A DNA stretch of 64,000 bases from Doris montereyensis (lineage: Eukaryota > Mollusca > Gastropoda > Nudibranchia > Dorididae): the NCBI GenBank assembly GCA_037039925.1, contig JAXRKP010000399.1:171866-235865 (forward strand). Reading direction: 5' to 3'. The notes beneath the pieces are model-generated. The model was given only the letters and a program-made list of their open reading frames with translations. It was not told where the DNA came from and ran no database searches. The stretch's first letter is position 1. Each line of letters starts with the position of its first letter. A program made the translations under genes and the position numbers. Of this stretch, positions 37,105 to 47,459 are shown in pieces.

Positions 37105-37860
37105 ACACAAAGTCACCTAACGTTTTCCAGGCATGTTCTTGTCGTTGTCTCGAAGATCGTCTAGAGGCGACACATGTTGCTGCGGTTCTTCCAGGGGTCG
37201 ATTGTCATCAGGTTGAACTTCAGACGTCTGAGCTTGGATAACTTCATTGGCAGGAGCGATATCCTTTCGCTGATGTGAAGGGGTGGTTGAGGCTCGGGTA
37301 ACATCAGTGGCAGGTACGATATCCTTTCGCTGGTGTGAAGGGGTGAATGAGGCAGGCATCAGGACGTATTCTTCATTATCACTACTTTCTAAATCTTCAT
37401 CCCCTTCAAGAACACACGGGTTTTCAACTGGTCTAGCTCAATCCGCAAATGGCGCCTGTTCTTTGACGGGTTGAGCTGAAACACTGGCTGTTTCACTCTT
37501 TCCTTGTTGAACTTGACTGACATCTTCCCGGATGCCTAGTGCATAATAGTAGGCTCCGGTGCAACATTTTCCTCCTGTCTCCGTCGATTGGCCACACTTC
37601 AAACACTGAGATTGTAGTGTCTGGTTGGTCTGTTTCTTTGTGTATAAGTTGGTGCCCCACTTACCATGGATTTTGTGGGGCCCGTCAAATGCACACATTC
37701 TGACCAGCACTTTGTCGCCAACCTTGAGTGTGGCGCCGCAGAGTTTTCTATCGTAATATGATTTTTGTCTTGATTTGCTTGCGGAACTCTGCTGTTGGTC
37801 TTGCGACCACGCCCACTGGAGGGCTTCTTGTGTTTGTTTAAGGGAGACTAGCTACACATT
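37105..37860 (-). pseudogene. Gypsy integrase C-terminal part (3' piece of the minus-strand element)
   Basis: Reading leftward from 37860: SLKQTQEALQWAWSQDQQQ, SRQKSYYDRKLCGATLKVGD, KVLVRMCAFDGPHKIHGKWG and then a Pro/Glu/Gln-rich tail to about 37117. YYDRK...GD.VLVR...GPHK...KW is the integrase C-terminal domain of Ty3/Gypsy pol. It continues, in frame across a 9-bp duplication, the integrase fragment at 43141-43484. The last coding part contains a duplicated phrase TPSHQRKDI. Confidence 0.85.
37852..37860. repeat. 9-bp target-site duplication, left
   Basis: CTACACATT is repeated exactly at 43132-43140. Removing one copy plus the DNA between them rejoins the Gypsy integrase frame (one TAG codon lies in the duplicated bases). 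Confidence 0.8.
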
Positions 37861-38224
37861 TGGGTGAAAATCTCATTTTAACCATAAGCACATCAAAAAT
37901 GCTGTAAAAAGGATGTATGGGTCAGGGACAATAATAAATCAGGTGCAAATTGGGCCTCATCTTGCTATTGAGGGTTTTTCCCTACAGGCTCAAATTATTT
38001 TTTTATGATGTCACAAAAGTAAAAGCCTCACGGGTTCCTGCAATCCATGACAAATCGATAAAATTGAGGGATAAAACTCATCGTAACTGACTAAATTTCA
38101 AAGATAAAGCCAAAAACTTAACAGGATGTAGAGATACATTACTAAACTTAGTTTTCAGCACGCCAAAAATGAAGCCGATCCAACGAGTAGTCGCTGAAAT
38201 ATTTGTGACACTGGAACATGACCC

Positions 38225-38597
38225 CCTTAAAAAATTCAAACTGAGAAAAACGACAAAAACCATTTGGAACAGATAACTTCATTTCTAACAGCCGTTGATA
38301 AGTTAAACAAATTTTTAATAATGAGAAAACAACATACATAATATAACTAATAAGCTTGAAAAATATAATATGATTCATCCCCAGCCACCCCTCCGCACCC
38401 CCTAAAAAATAAGAGAATCGAACAAAAATGACCCCAAAAATGCTTTAAACAGGAATAACTTAATTTATAACAGCAATTGGTAAGTTAACCTGTTAAACAT
38501 GAATATATTGATAAAACTACCTATTAACAATGAGAAAGCAAAAAAATTAGTCAACTTGAAAAGAGAAGCACAAACCCCCCCCCCCCCCCCCCCCCCC
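38225..38597. repeat. Imperfect 190-bp tandem duplication ending in C23
   Basis: AACTTCATTTCTAACAGCCG and AACTTAATTTATAACAGCAA start similar blocks about 190 bp apart, both with AATGAGAAA and AGCTTGAAAA-type phrases and C-rich ends. The second ends in 23 consecutive C (38575-38597). Confidence 0.6.
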
Positions 38598-38689
38598 AAA
38601 GTATAAATACATATATCCCCAACAGTACATTTACCCGCAAAACATATAGGTAGAAAGCAACGGCTGCATATTAGAAGGGCCCCTTCTTG

Positions 38690-39140
38690 TCTTTGGTGCT
38701 TGGCTTGCTTCCTTGCTGAAGCAGCCTTTCTAACTTCTCGCCTCCTCTTTATGCAACTTTCTTCCGCGGTGTTTCACCCTCTCATCTCCCACCTAGAGTG
38801 ACTCCGCATTTCTTCTCATCAGAAACTAAAGTTGTGAGAGCAGTTTTAAGGTTGCCGAAAAAAAAAACAAAATAGAAAAGTATGAAATCTCAAATGAATA
38901 TTTCATTCAGACAAGAAATTATATACACACACATAAATATAATGTATATATATATATATGATCATATATAAATAGTGATTTATTACCGTTTTGCCATGTG
39001 GTTGACGCACTCAGCTTTCTCAATATGCACATTTCCGTAAGGTTTGCTGAGTGCCAGAAGGGAGTTGTACATTTTCAAATCCCTATCTGAAATCATGGTA
39101 GTGTACCGCAAGCTGTCGTCTAAGGATTGTATCCACATTA
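38690..39140 (-). pseudogene. Mutator-like transposase remnant
   Basis: On the minus strand, 39130-38998 reads MWIQSLDDSLRYTTMISD, RDLKMYNSLLALSKPYGNVH and IEKAECVNHMAKR, and then meets CGGTAATAA, a possible splice donor. Beyond an AT-rich gap of about 140 bp, 38860-38790 reads NLKTALTTLVSDEKKCGVTL. I associate the LRYTTM.SD.D...YGN..I.K.ECVNH..KR order with animal Mutator-like (MULE) transposases; the usual SDGD is SDRD here, so a catalytic-core residue position is altered. No complete transposase remains. The assignment is from memory of the family, without a search. Confidence 0.5.
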
Positions 39141-39689
39141 CCCGTGCTTATTAACTGGCCGGCTTCCCTGTTCAAGGTCGCGCAATGTTTTGGTCCCATC
39201 GCGAAGCCGAAAGTCGTGGTTGGCGAGCGAGCAGAGGCCCGCAGCTCAAACTAGACCTAATCAACTGTGCTGCGAGCGATTAAAAACCTAAATTAATATT
39301 ACATACTGTATAGATCTAGATTATGTATTAGATTTAGATATCTAGATCTAGATTTCCTAATCGTAGGTCTATATTATTATATTGTTACTATCTAGATCTA
39401 CCACACATCGACGTTTCATGAAACAAGTTAGAAAACTCATGCACGTAAAATAGGAAACGAAACTAGAATTAATGAACATAGATTTAGATCTAGATACTAA
39501 AGTTCTAGATCTATACGAGAATAAACCTTCCTGTAACAACAGTAACAACTAGACAGTTACACAGATGAGTTGACAGGAGAAGTAGGCCCAGAGTTAGAAA
39601 CAGTGCTTATCAAGGATTGGAGTGTTCATTACAAAGCTTCAATCAAAACAAAAACATTAACAGACGTGTAGTATGTTGTGGTACTAGAT

Positions 39690-40070
39690 CTAGTAGTAGT
39701 AAAAGTAGTACATGTAGTAGTAAAACAAATAAAGGGACACAAAAATAAGAAAATACCCAACGATTTATTGACATGTACAAAACAGACAGTGACGGTTTCG
39801 GGTTTTGTTATAATCATTATAATGTCAATAAATCGTTGGGTATTTTCTTATTTTTGTGTCCTTTTATTTGTTTCTCACTCTCATACCCAACAGTGGCTTG
39901 ACTCTTTTTATCACTTACATGTAGTAGTAGTAGTAGTAGTAATAGTAGTAGTAGTAGTAGAAGTAGTAGTAGTTGTAGTACCGTAGTAGTAGTAGAAGTA
40001 GCAGTTAAGTGGTAGTAGTAGTAGTAGGAGGAGGAGGAGCAATACTTATAGTAGGTGTAGTACATAGTAT
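39690..40070. repeat. (AGT)n microsatellite surrounding the hairpin
   Basis: AGT-rich runs at 39690-39722 and 39918-40040 enclose the 39723-39873 inverted repeat. TACATGTAGTAGTA occurs on both sides (39709 and 39918). Confidence 0.85.
39723..39873. repeat. Long inverted repeat (52-bp arms, 47-bp loop)
   Basis: The arms 39723-39774 and 39822-39873 are reverse complements with a single mismatch (AAACAAATAAARGGACAC at the base, CGATTTATTGACAT at the loop side). The loop has a further 7-bp pairing (ACAAAAC/GTTTTGT). It could be a foldback/MITE or, if transcribed, a long dsRNA hairpin. Confidence 0.95.
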
Positions 40071-40095
40071 AATGGTTGTTGTTGGTGGTGGTGTT

Positions 40096-40779
40096 TTATT
40101 TTTCACAATCATCAGCAGTTGAAACAAGCCTAACAATTTCATCAATTGACTCCACGTCTTCACTGTTTTGAGGAAATTATGGTAAACACGAAGAACATTT
40201 TTATAGGTTTCATATCGCAAACGAAAATGTTCACAATCCTCATCCATGGAAAAATAAACACAGGAGTCAGGCACTGGCCCAGTCCGACCTTCACTGAAAA
40301 ACACAAGTGTTAGTATTTTTTTTAAGAAGTAACAAAATCTTTATTTGCATGCCGCTCTTGAAACAATTTGTCAAAATATTGTCTGCACACAATAAATCAT
40401 GTTTCAGAAATTCAGTCATTTCATCAATGTCAATAGTTCTGGATTCCACAGTTGATTTCATTTTACCCCGTGGAGTCGTGCTGCTCACTGGAGTGGGGAT
40501 GCACGAGGGCGGAATGTTGAGAAAAACTGTTGGTGGAATTGCAGGTACTTCAAACCGACTTCCAGGAGGCCGAAGCATGGGGACATCAACTGGCCAGTGA
40601 ATTGTACATACTCCCATGTTACCAGTGAAATTTTCAATGGCAAGTTTATTTGGAAGGCAAGCTAACCATTCACGGCATTTTCCATTGTCTTTTGGAAAAC
40701 CGTAAATGGCAATTTTCTCTTTGGATTGGTTAGTTATGTAATCAGTAGTGCAACCTACTACACAGCACTTCCTATCCAT
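40096..40779 (-). CDS. THAP-domain protein
   Basis: From ATG 40779 the N-terminus is a THAP C2CH zinc module: C5/C6 and C10 (KCCVVGC), YGFPK at 26-30, W38, C58 and H61 (VCTIHW), and a Pro-containing VPAIPPTVF box at about 78-86. THAP domains are sequence-specific DNA-binding modules of host regulators and of P-type transposases. Downstream is a Ser/Thr/Pro-rich region, then FSEGRTGPVPDSCVYF and DEDCEHFRLRYETYKN. The last segment, VESIDEIVRLVSTADD, ends at TAA 40096-40098, overlapped by AATAAA. The reading frame changes at the A run 40297-40301 (minus strand GTTTTTCAG) and again near 40155, returning to the first frame. These are either two compensating one-base errors, or the first is a real splice acceptor (TACTAAC branch-like motif just upstream). 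About 228 codons in all. Confidence 0.75.
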
Positions 40780-41922
40780 TGTAAGATGAGCAACAGCCTA
40801 TAAAAGTCTAATCTGGATAAACTCTAGATAACTGGGAATAAAGAAAAGAGCGATTTCATGATTTGACTTGAAATCAAATGATGCTTGCAGCTACTGCTAG
40901 ATCTAAGATCTACTTCACTCTAAATCTGATACTTTTAATTAATTTGATTTTGTGAAGCACATAAAAAACCTAAATATTACATACTGTATCGATCTATTCT
41001 AATCTAGATTCTAGATCTAGATCTAGAGATCTAATCTAGATTATCTCTATCTAGATTTAGAGATCTAGATAAGGTCTCGTTCGTAAAAATAAATTACACT
41101 GTTCACTGTCAAAGTCTAGATTCTAGATTTTAGATCAACCCTAGAATTCTATAATAAGAACTAAAGCTTTGAATTAGAGCAGAATGTAGATCTAGATCTT
41201 GATCTAATCCAGAAAAATAACACAACAAACTTCAAATCACAGCACAGCACATGATGGCAGCAAATAGAAAATCCGTCGTGAAATATGCAGAGAAAACAAG
41301 AAAATTAGAAATGAAGGCCGACTCTAGTCTCTTCTAATTTACTTCCATCATCACTTTCGAATTGGTTGTCGGGAACTAACATTTAACTACTAAAACGATA
41401 CTCGGAAAGCAGTATTGAAACTCATCGCCTCCACGTAAAAACCCATCTATAACCGAGAGAGGCAGAAGGTATCGAACACTTTTTTGATGTAGAGATCTAT
41501 ATCTTGTTGACATCACTCCCATGCACTGTCGTCTGTCGCTTCACGCCTTGTCAACCACGTGTAAATCGAGACTTGACCGTAGGACCAAAACATTCGTTGA
41601 CCCAATTTCGCGTCGATGGTCTATTACTACTATTAGTAAGCTCGCCTCGCCCGTGCTGCTTCCACTTTCATTCCCCCAGACGAGCCTTCGTAGTTCTTCT
41701 GACACCTTTCACTTTCGGTGTGTGACTGATACCACTCTCCAAATTCTTCATTGGACAGTCGCTGGCGCATAGTTTTGCAAAGCTGCGGATAGTCCAGAAT
41801 AAATAGTCAGAACAAGTTATATAATTCCAGTTCCAGCAGGGTTCATACAAGAGACATAATGAAATGTCTGAAAGGAATACACATGTATATACATGACATA
41901 CATTTTAAAAAAATAATTTTTT
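40780..41922. other. Non-coding; palindromic (CTAGAT)n clusters
   Basis: 40900-41220 has many copies of AGATCTAGA and TCTAGATTA. No gene is recognised; it is the region 5' of the THAP start and could hold its promoter. Confidence 0.5.
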
Positions 41923-42767
41923 TTACAATATTAATACATATTTATTTTTTAAACGAAGTACATGTAATAGATAAAATATATAAATGGGCAAAGAGACATA
42001 AATAACAGTGGGAGGGGGGGGAGCGGAAATGGGGTCACGCCTGTCTCGGTGGCCGAGAGGCAGAAACAAGGGAAAATTATTGCCGCGAACAATGGCCAAG
42101 GAGATTCTTTCAAACAGCCAAGCCGTTTCTCTCGGATCGCCTGTCGTGGACGAGATACGGCGACCGATCTCAGAGATCAATGCCGCGCCTGCTGGACCGA
42201 CGATACCGGACGTTTTGACTGCGACCGGTACGAAGTGGTATCGGTTGCTCAAGCCGGCGCATTTGGCTGTTTTCCTGGGCTCTGCGGCGCGGCTTACAGT
42301 GCCCGGGTCGGACGCCGATGCGGCTACAGACGGCGGAGAAAAGGAGTCGCTGCAAGTGGCGTCCCAGACCATGGCTAGGCCGCGTTTGAATGGGAACACC
42401 GTTACTCCGTCTGGGCGTTTACCGTCGCCGTGGTCGAGACCGACGGGCTCGAGGACGGAGTTGAGTCCGGCTGCGTCGAGCGATCGTTTGACAACTTCGT
42501 TCAGCGCCGAGTGACGAGGAGACGGCCTGCGCTTTGACGGCAAGAGAGCGGGTGGAGGCCGAATTCGTCAATCATGGCGCCACAACGGCATTTGTGGACC
42601 AGGCACACCTTCAGGCCCAGACGGAGCGACAGGCCGAAACGAACGCTGTCGTCGTCCAGCAGCGATCCGATGGAGGATGAAGGTATGCTGTTGAGCCAGT
42701 CGCCTGAATGCGGCTCCGCTGCTGTGGCGAGGCAAGCCATTCGGTGTTGATCGGCGGACTGGTACAA
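41923..42767 (-). pseudogene. Retroelement C-terminal endonuclease-like domain, GC-rich
   Basis: Minus-strand reading from 42767: PHSGDWLNSIPSSSIGSLLD, RFGLSLRLGLKVC, a Cys/His cluster (C.VHKCRCGAMIDEFGLHPLSC), then SAGR and, after a one-base shift near 42535, RHSALNEVVKRSL, EPVGLDHGDGKRPDGVTVFP, WDATCSD, GRRISSTTGDPRE and LFERISLAIVRGN. I recall this RPDG...WD module after an RT domain in lophotrochozoan and coral retroelement proteins; a PD-(D/E)xK-type nuclease fold is an inference. No RT domain precedes it here. Its G+C is far above its surroundings. Confidence 0.6.
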
Positions 42768-43131
42768 CGCAGTTTTCGTCGCTGAATGGACGGCCGAGGA
42801 CCAACATCTGATACATAGTTCTATAGAGAAAATAAAATTATTTCATGATGCAAGAATATGTGTAACAAAGCAAAAGAAAATGGCAAAGATTGAATTATTT
42901 TTATAACCCATAGTGCATGGCTAGTTGTCCATCTAGATCTAGATCTAGATTCTCTACATCTAGATCTAGATTATAATAATAGTCTAATCATGATTTATAC
43001 GTAATGAACTGTTGTGATGTTACTCTTACAGTACAGTCTGAGTCTAAAAGACAATGTAAACAAGACTAGATCTAGCTCTTGTCGTGATCGGTGAACAGAC
43101 ATATCTACAAGTTTAGCCAATCTAGATAATT

Positions 43132-43140
43132 CTACACATT
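43132..43140. repeat. 9-bp target-site duplication, right
   Basis: CTACACATT, identical to 37852-37860. Confidence 0.8.
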
Positions 43141-43484
43141 ATCATAGCCCAATTTATTTTGGTTATCCACAGGAAAGGCGTTGTTGACAGGTAGGCACGG
43201 ATGTCTGCCAAACACGAGGAAGTACGGCGTCGTGTAGGGTGGCATTATAGGCAAAGATGAGCATGCCAATTTAGTTGTGCTAGTGTTTCTTTTTGGTGGG
43301 TGGCAGAGTTCCAATCATGCGTACAAGTGTCTGGTTAAAGTGTTAGCACGCTCCATTTCCCATTTATGGAATGGGGTGATGCGTGATTTGTCTACATCCA
43401 GGAGGCAACATAGTTCTGTGATGACTTTCGATTGAAAATTGGCTCCCTAATCCGAATGTAGACGTTTGAAGATGCCAAATGTCC
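43141..43484 (-). pseudogene. Gypsy integrase core, middle piece
   Basis: Reading leftward: FGIFKRLHSD, GANFQSKVITELCCLLDVDK, ITPFHKWEMERANTLTR, then frameshifted AYNATLHDAV-like text, TTPYFLVFGRHPCLPVNNAF and NKLGYDNV. This is the second half of the integrase core (second catalytic D in HSD, E in the WEMERANTLTR region). It is bounded by a LINE insertion on the right and the 9-bp TSD on the left. Confidence 0.85.
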
Positions 43485-43489
43485 AAATG

Positions 43490-43999
43490 AATTGTATCAA
43501 AATCAAATGTTGAGTATCATAACTTTTGGCATTACTGTATGGTATGGAGGGTGTGGTGTAAGGCAGAAAAATAAGTTACAAAGATTGGTAAAAGAATCAG
43601 GAAATATAGTCAATGAGAAATTGCAAAGCGTGGAGCAATGCTATAAAAAAGCTGTAGAAAGAAAATCCCTTTCAATTATTGATGAAGCAAAACACCCTCT
43701 GAACAGTGAATTTATGTTACTTCCATCCGGCAGACGATATAGAGAATCTCGGTGTAGAACCAACCGACATAAAATTACATTTGTCCCCTACAGCATAACA
43801 TATATTAACACTGTAATGTCGAAACAAGCAAATGAAGTAAATTTATAAGTCAAAATATTTCCTTTTGATCTAACACATAGACTAGTAAATCTGATAAAGA
43901 CAATGCACATCTATTGCTGTTACTAAGTTGCCTCTCTGCAGAACATTGACAATATTATAATATCATTATCATGGTTGTCTTGGTTGATGATGGAATGCT

Positions 44000-44045
<46 letters not shown>

Positions 44046-44053
44046 GAGGGAGG

Positions 44054-44109
<56 letters not shown>

Positions 44110-44148
44110 AGAGAGATGGAGAGAGAGGAGAGAGGAAGATGGAGAGAG

Positions 44149-44207
<59 letters not shown>

Positions 44208-44230
44208 AGAGAGAGATGGAGAGATGGAGA

Positions 44231-44275
<45 letters not shown>

Positions 44276-44642
44276 AGAGGAAATGTAAATCCTCAAATTG
44301 TGTAATTATTTTCTGTATCTCCTTTTACTTATATTATTATGATATTTTTGCGTGTTCATTTCACCATCTATTATAATGTGGGCAACTACTAGAAATATTA
44401 CGAATGCTAGTACTTCTTATGCGACTAGTATGTTCAACACTATTATTATGATTAACATTTGTTGTTGTCATTGCTATCTTTGTTGTTTTTTGTTTTATTT
44501 TGTTTTGTTTTTGTTTTTTACCATCGTCATTATTATCACCCTTAGTTCGCTTTGTTATGTGGATTGTGAAGTGTAAAATGATTTATGTGAACCTAACATG
44601 AATTGCCTGAAAAGGACAATAAAGATTTATTATTATTATTAT
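43490..44642 (+). mobile_element. 5'-truncated LINE (RT C-terminus, 3' UTR and ATT tail)
   Basis: 43492-43848 encodes ITFGITVWYGGCGVRQKNKL, then SIIDEAKHPLNSEF and LLPSGRRYRE..RTNRHKITFVP, the C-terminus after the RT domain in jockey/CR1-type LINEs. About 750 bp of 3' UTR, mostly (GA)n, follows, ending GGACAATAAAGATT(TATTAT)n at 44615-44642, the typical short-repeat tail. It splits the Gypsy integrase. Confidence 0.8.
44004..44275. repeat. (GA)n microsatellite within LINE 3' UTR
   Basis: GA repeats with GATGGA and GGGAGGG interruptions. All-Arg/Glu and Leu/Ser open frames are artefacts. Confidence 0.95.
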
Positions 44643-45622
44643 CAAGGCTATGTCAGTAGTTTTCGCAGACATGTTTCTGGTTGGGATTGCCTCAGCATAT
44701 CGTGTGAAGTGGTCAGTGATAACCAGAACGTACTGCAATCCGTTGCGGACATGTCAAGTTTGAGGAAATCGAGGTACACAAATTCCAAAGGTTCGGTAGT
44801 GTGCACTCCAACGAGAGGGGCGATTCTTAAATCGTAGGCAGTGACTTGAGTGACCACAATTCGAAGTCCCGTCTGCGATGTCCCTAGTTATGCGAGGCCA
44901 AAAGAATCTATGACCAGCGAGTGCAAGCGTCTTCTCGTATCCTGGATGTCCGACATCGTCATGTAGTGAGCGGCAGATTTTGGGTACGTATTTTGCGGCA
45001 ATTACTAAACAAAGTGTAGAAGAGGAATTGAGGTAGAGAAGTCCTCTTTTTAGTGTGAGGTGTTGCCAATATTTCTCCATAATGCCGTGCTTTACAGCAT
45101 CCGGTATGTTATTGAGGCGTGGTCATTTTTTTAAAGTCTAAGAGCTGTCATCCATGCTGAGAGTGTCTCATCTTTGTTCTGTTCTTGTCGAAACTCTGTT
45201 ATGGGTATTTCTGGCAGAGTAGGTGGCGTTTCTTCTACGAAATCATTAGGGACAGCCATAGTGGAGGCACAGGGTGCGTGATCCAACGAGCAAATCGCCT
45301 GCACTGTTCCATAGTGAGTCAGCCACCTGATTGTTTCTGGCTGGATTGTACTTTATTTCAAAATCGTATGCCGAAAATGCCGCAAGCCAACGATGTCCAG
45401 TACTGTCCAGTTATGCCGTAGTAAGCACATAGGTAAAAGGGTTGGCCCACTTCAGTGCTAGAAATGATCTCTTGTGTACCGGGTGCCGACATTCTGCTTT
45501 GGTCAAACAGCGACTGGCGTAGGCCACGACGTGTAATCTGCTGTCTTTCCTTTGATGTAGTATAACCCGAGTCCTGTGGACGATGCATCTGTGTGTAATT
45601 CGAAGGGTATGTTGGAGTCAAT
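44643..45622 (-). pseudogene. Gypsy RNase H and integrase N-terminal half
   Basis: From the right: PFELHTDASSTGLGL (RNase H Asp, about 45600), the rest of RNase H in broken frames, then LHDDVGHPGYEKTLALAGHR, FFWPRITRDIAD (H2C2-type region near 44980-44900), APLVGVHTTEPLEFVYLDFL (first integrase Asp near 44770) and [20 protein letters not shown] (near 44700-44650). The latter continues at 43484 after the LINE insertion. Confidence 0.85.
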
Positions 45623-45624
45623 CT

Positions 45625-46915
45625 ATAGAGGGATATCACTACTTTCCGTACCAGGAAAAGTGGATGCCAGGATACTGGAAGACTAAAGAAAAGAGTAGAG
45701 GATCAGATTCAAGAACATCAGAGTGGATTTAGACCAAAAGAAGTGTACAAAACCACATATTTACAATAAGACAAATAATAGAAAAAATCCTTGAGAGAAA
45801 CATTGACTTGAACCCTGTGTTTTATAGACCTAGAAAAGGCATTTGGCACTGTGAGGAGAGACAAACTATGGTATTCCTTTAAAAAAAACATAACGTAAAG
45901 CAAAATTTAAAAAAAGCCATTAAAAGTTTTTACAACAAACCAACATGTGCAGTGAGAGTAGCTGGAAACATATCTGCAGAATTTGATGCAGATATAGGAG
46001 TAAGACAGGGTTGTATCCTAAGTCCTCTTTTGTTTATCATTTTAATAATATTTATGGATTCAGTCGCAAAGGCATCCTCAAAAATGAAGAAAATGGATGT
46101 AGGTATGTGGAAGCTCAAACCAGTAAATGTATCAATGCTTTCATTTGGCGATGGTTTAATTCTGTTTGGAAAATCAGAAAGTGACCTTCAGTCGAATATC
46201 AACATTATGAACAATGAACTAAATTAAAGAAGAAAACCAAAACAATGCTAGTAACTAGGGAAGCTAAAACACAAAATCTTAAATTGGACAGGAAGGAATT
46301 TAGAACAAGTTCACAGCTATAATTACCTAGGAGTAATGATTAACTCAGAAGGAAAACTAAGAGAAGAAATCAGGCAGAGAATCAAAAAGGCAAGTGCAAT
46401 TAGGAGAGCATTTGTAGGTAAACAAGAATTGTCAACAAAAACAAAATGGCAGTATACAACTCAGGTTATTGTCCTACTCTCCTCTATGGCAGCAAAACTT
46501 GGACCTTAGACAGTAGAGTACAGGCAGCTGAAATGAAATGTCTAAGAAGAGTAGTATGGACAATTAAATAAGACAAAATCAAAAACACAACAGTAAGAGA
46601 TCAAACCAAAGCAGATGGCATAAAAACTAAGATAGAAATACATCAATTGAGATGGTTTGGGCATGTAAACAAAATGAATGACAATTGAATAGATAAATCA
46701 GTATACCCAAGGTAAGGGACCAAAAGGCAGACCTTGGAGAAAGTTTGAAGAATATATAAAAGGCATTAAAGCATAGAAATTTGACATTTCTGGAAGAAAA
46801 CAGAAAATGCCAGGACAGGGCATCCTGGAGAAAGATCCTCTCGGGCATCTGAACCCAAACACCGAAAGATAGAATGGGAACCGATAAAGAAAGAAAGAAT
46901 GCTAGAGTCTGGATA
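45625..46915 (+). mobile_element. LINE reverse-transcriptase fragment inserted in Gypsy
   Basis: GISLLSVPGKVDARILED (45632) is LINE RT motif 0. Frames then give QNHIFTIRQIIEKILERNID, AIKSFYNKPTCAVRVAGNIS, GVRQGCILSPLLFIIL (motif 4), LSFGDGLILF (in place of the catalytic ADD motif) and SYNYLGVMINSEGKLREEIR. Stops and shifts throughout. The Gypsy phrase TATCCAGACTC(T/C)A on either side (RC near 46900 and 45615) suggests a diverged target duplication of about 10-12 bp. Confidence 0.8.
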
Positions 46916-47455
46916 GGAGAGCACAGGGGCAGAGCATAGTTTTGCCTTCAGTGTGGAAAACGCCAATTTTTCTCCTGGACCCCGCTTCCTCTGATTTGCT
47001 TTTCTTGACTTTTTGTTGTTGTTCTTGTAGGTGGCAGTAGGTCTGTAAGGGGGCGAGCTATCTTTGCAAAATTGTGAACAAACTTTCGGCAGTATCCTGC
47101 CAATCCTAGGAAAGAGCATAACTTCTTTGAAGTGGTTGGGGTTGGCCAGTCCTTGACCTCTTGAACCTTTGCTGGATCTGGTGCCACGCCGTCCGCAGAT
47201 ACTGTAAAGCCCAGTAATGAAATTTCCTTCTCACCAGTAGCGCACTTCTGGGATGCTAGTTTCAATCCTCTATCACGTAATCTCTGAAAAAACCTCTCGA
47301 AGTCTGGGGATATGTTTTTCGAAAGTTGTTGAGAAAACCGTTATGTCGTCGATATATATTGACACAGTTTTCTAAAGCATGTCTGCAAAGCAATCATCCA
47401 TCACTTTTTGGAATGTAGCTGTGCTGTTATTAGTGTTATTCATCCGGTCATCTGA
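46916..47455 (-). pseudogene. Gypsy reverse transcriptase: palm, thumb, connection
   Basis: From the right: ATFQKVMDDCFADML, SIYIDDITVFSTTFEKH (YIDD active site, about 47355-47335), FFRERFFQ-like broken text, GFTVSADGVAPDPAKVQEVK and LCSFLGLAGYCRKFVHNFAK, then LCSAPVLSYPDS. This is the canonical Ty3/Gypsy RT-to-RNase H order. Upstream RT motifs are deleted at about 47460. Confidence 0.9.
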
Positions 47456-47459
47456 TTAA

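Larger units (their letters stand above)
37861..43131 (-). mobile_element. 5.3-kb insertion with 9-bp TSD, Mutator-like with THAP gene
   Basis: The Gypsy integrase reading frame is interrupted exactly here, with CTACACATT duplicated on both sides; 9-bp duplications are the hallmark of Mutator-like elements (MULEs). Inside, on the minus strand, is a Mutator-like transposase remnant (38690-39140) and, upstream of it, a THAP-domain gene (40096-40779). A GC-rich retroelement fragment (41923-42767) and a hairpin (39723-39873) are also inside. No terminal inverted repeats are evident (left start TGGGTGAAAATC; right end, reversed, ATTATCTAGATTGG). The alternative is a composite insertion, or several independent ones with coincidental flanks. 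Confidence 0.55.

Noticed and set aside
42008..42514. Plus-strand frame of 168 codons in the GC-rich block
   Set aside because: It mirrors the minus-strand retroelement domain, which has recognisable motifs (Cys/His cluster, KRPDG, WDATC); GC-rich DNA lacks stops on the opposite strand.
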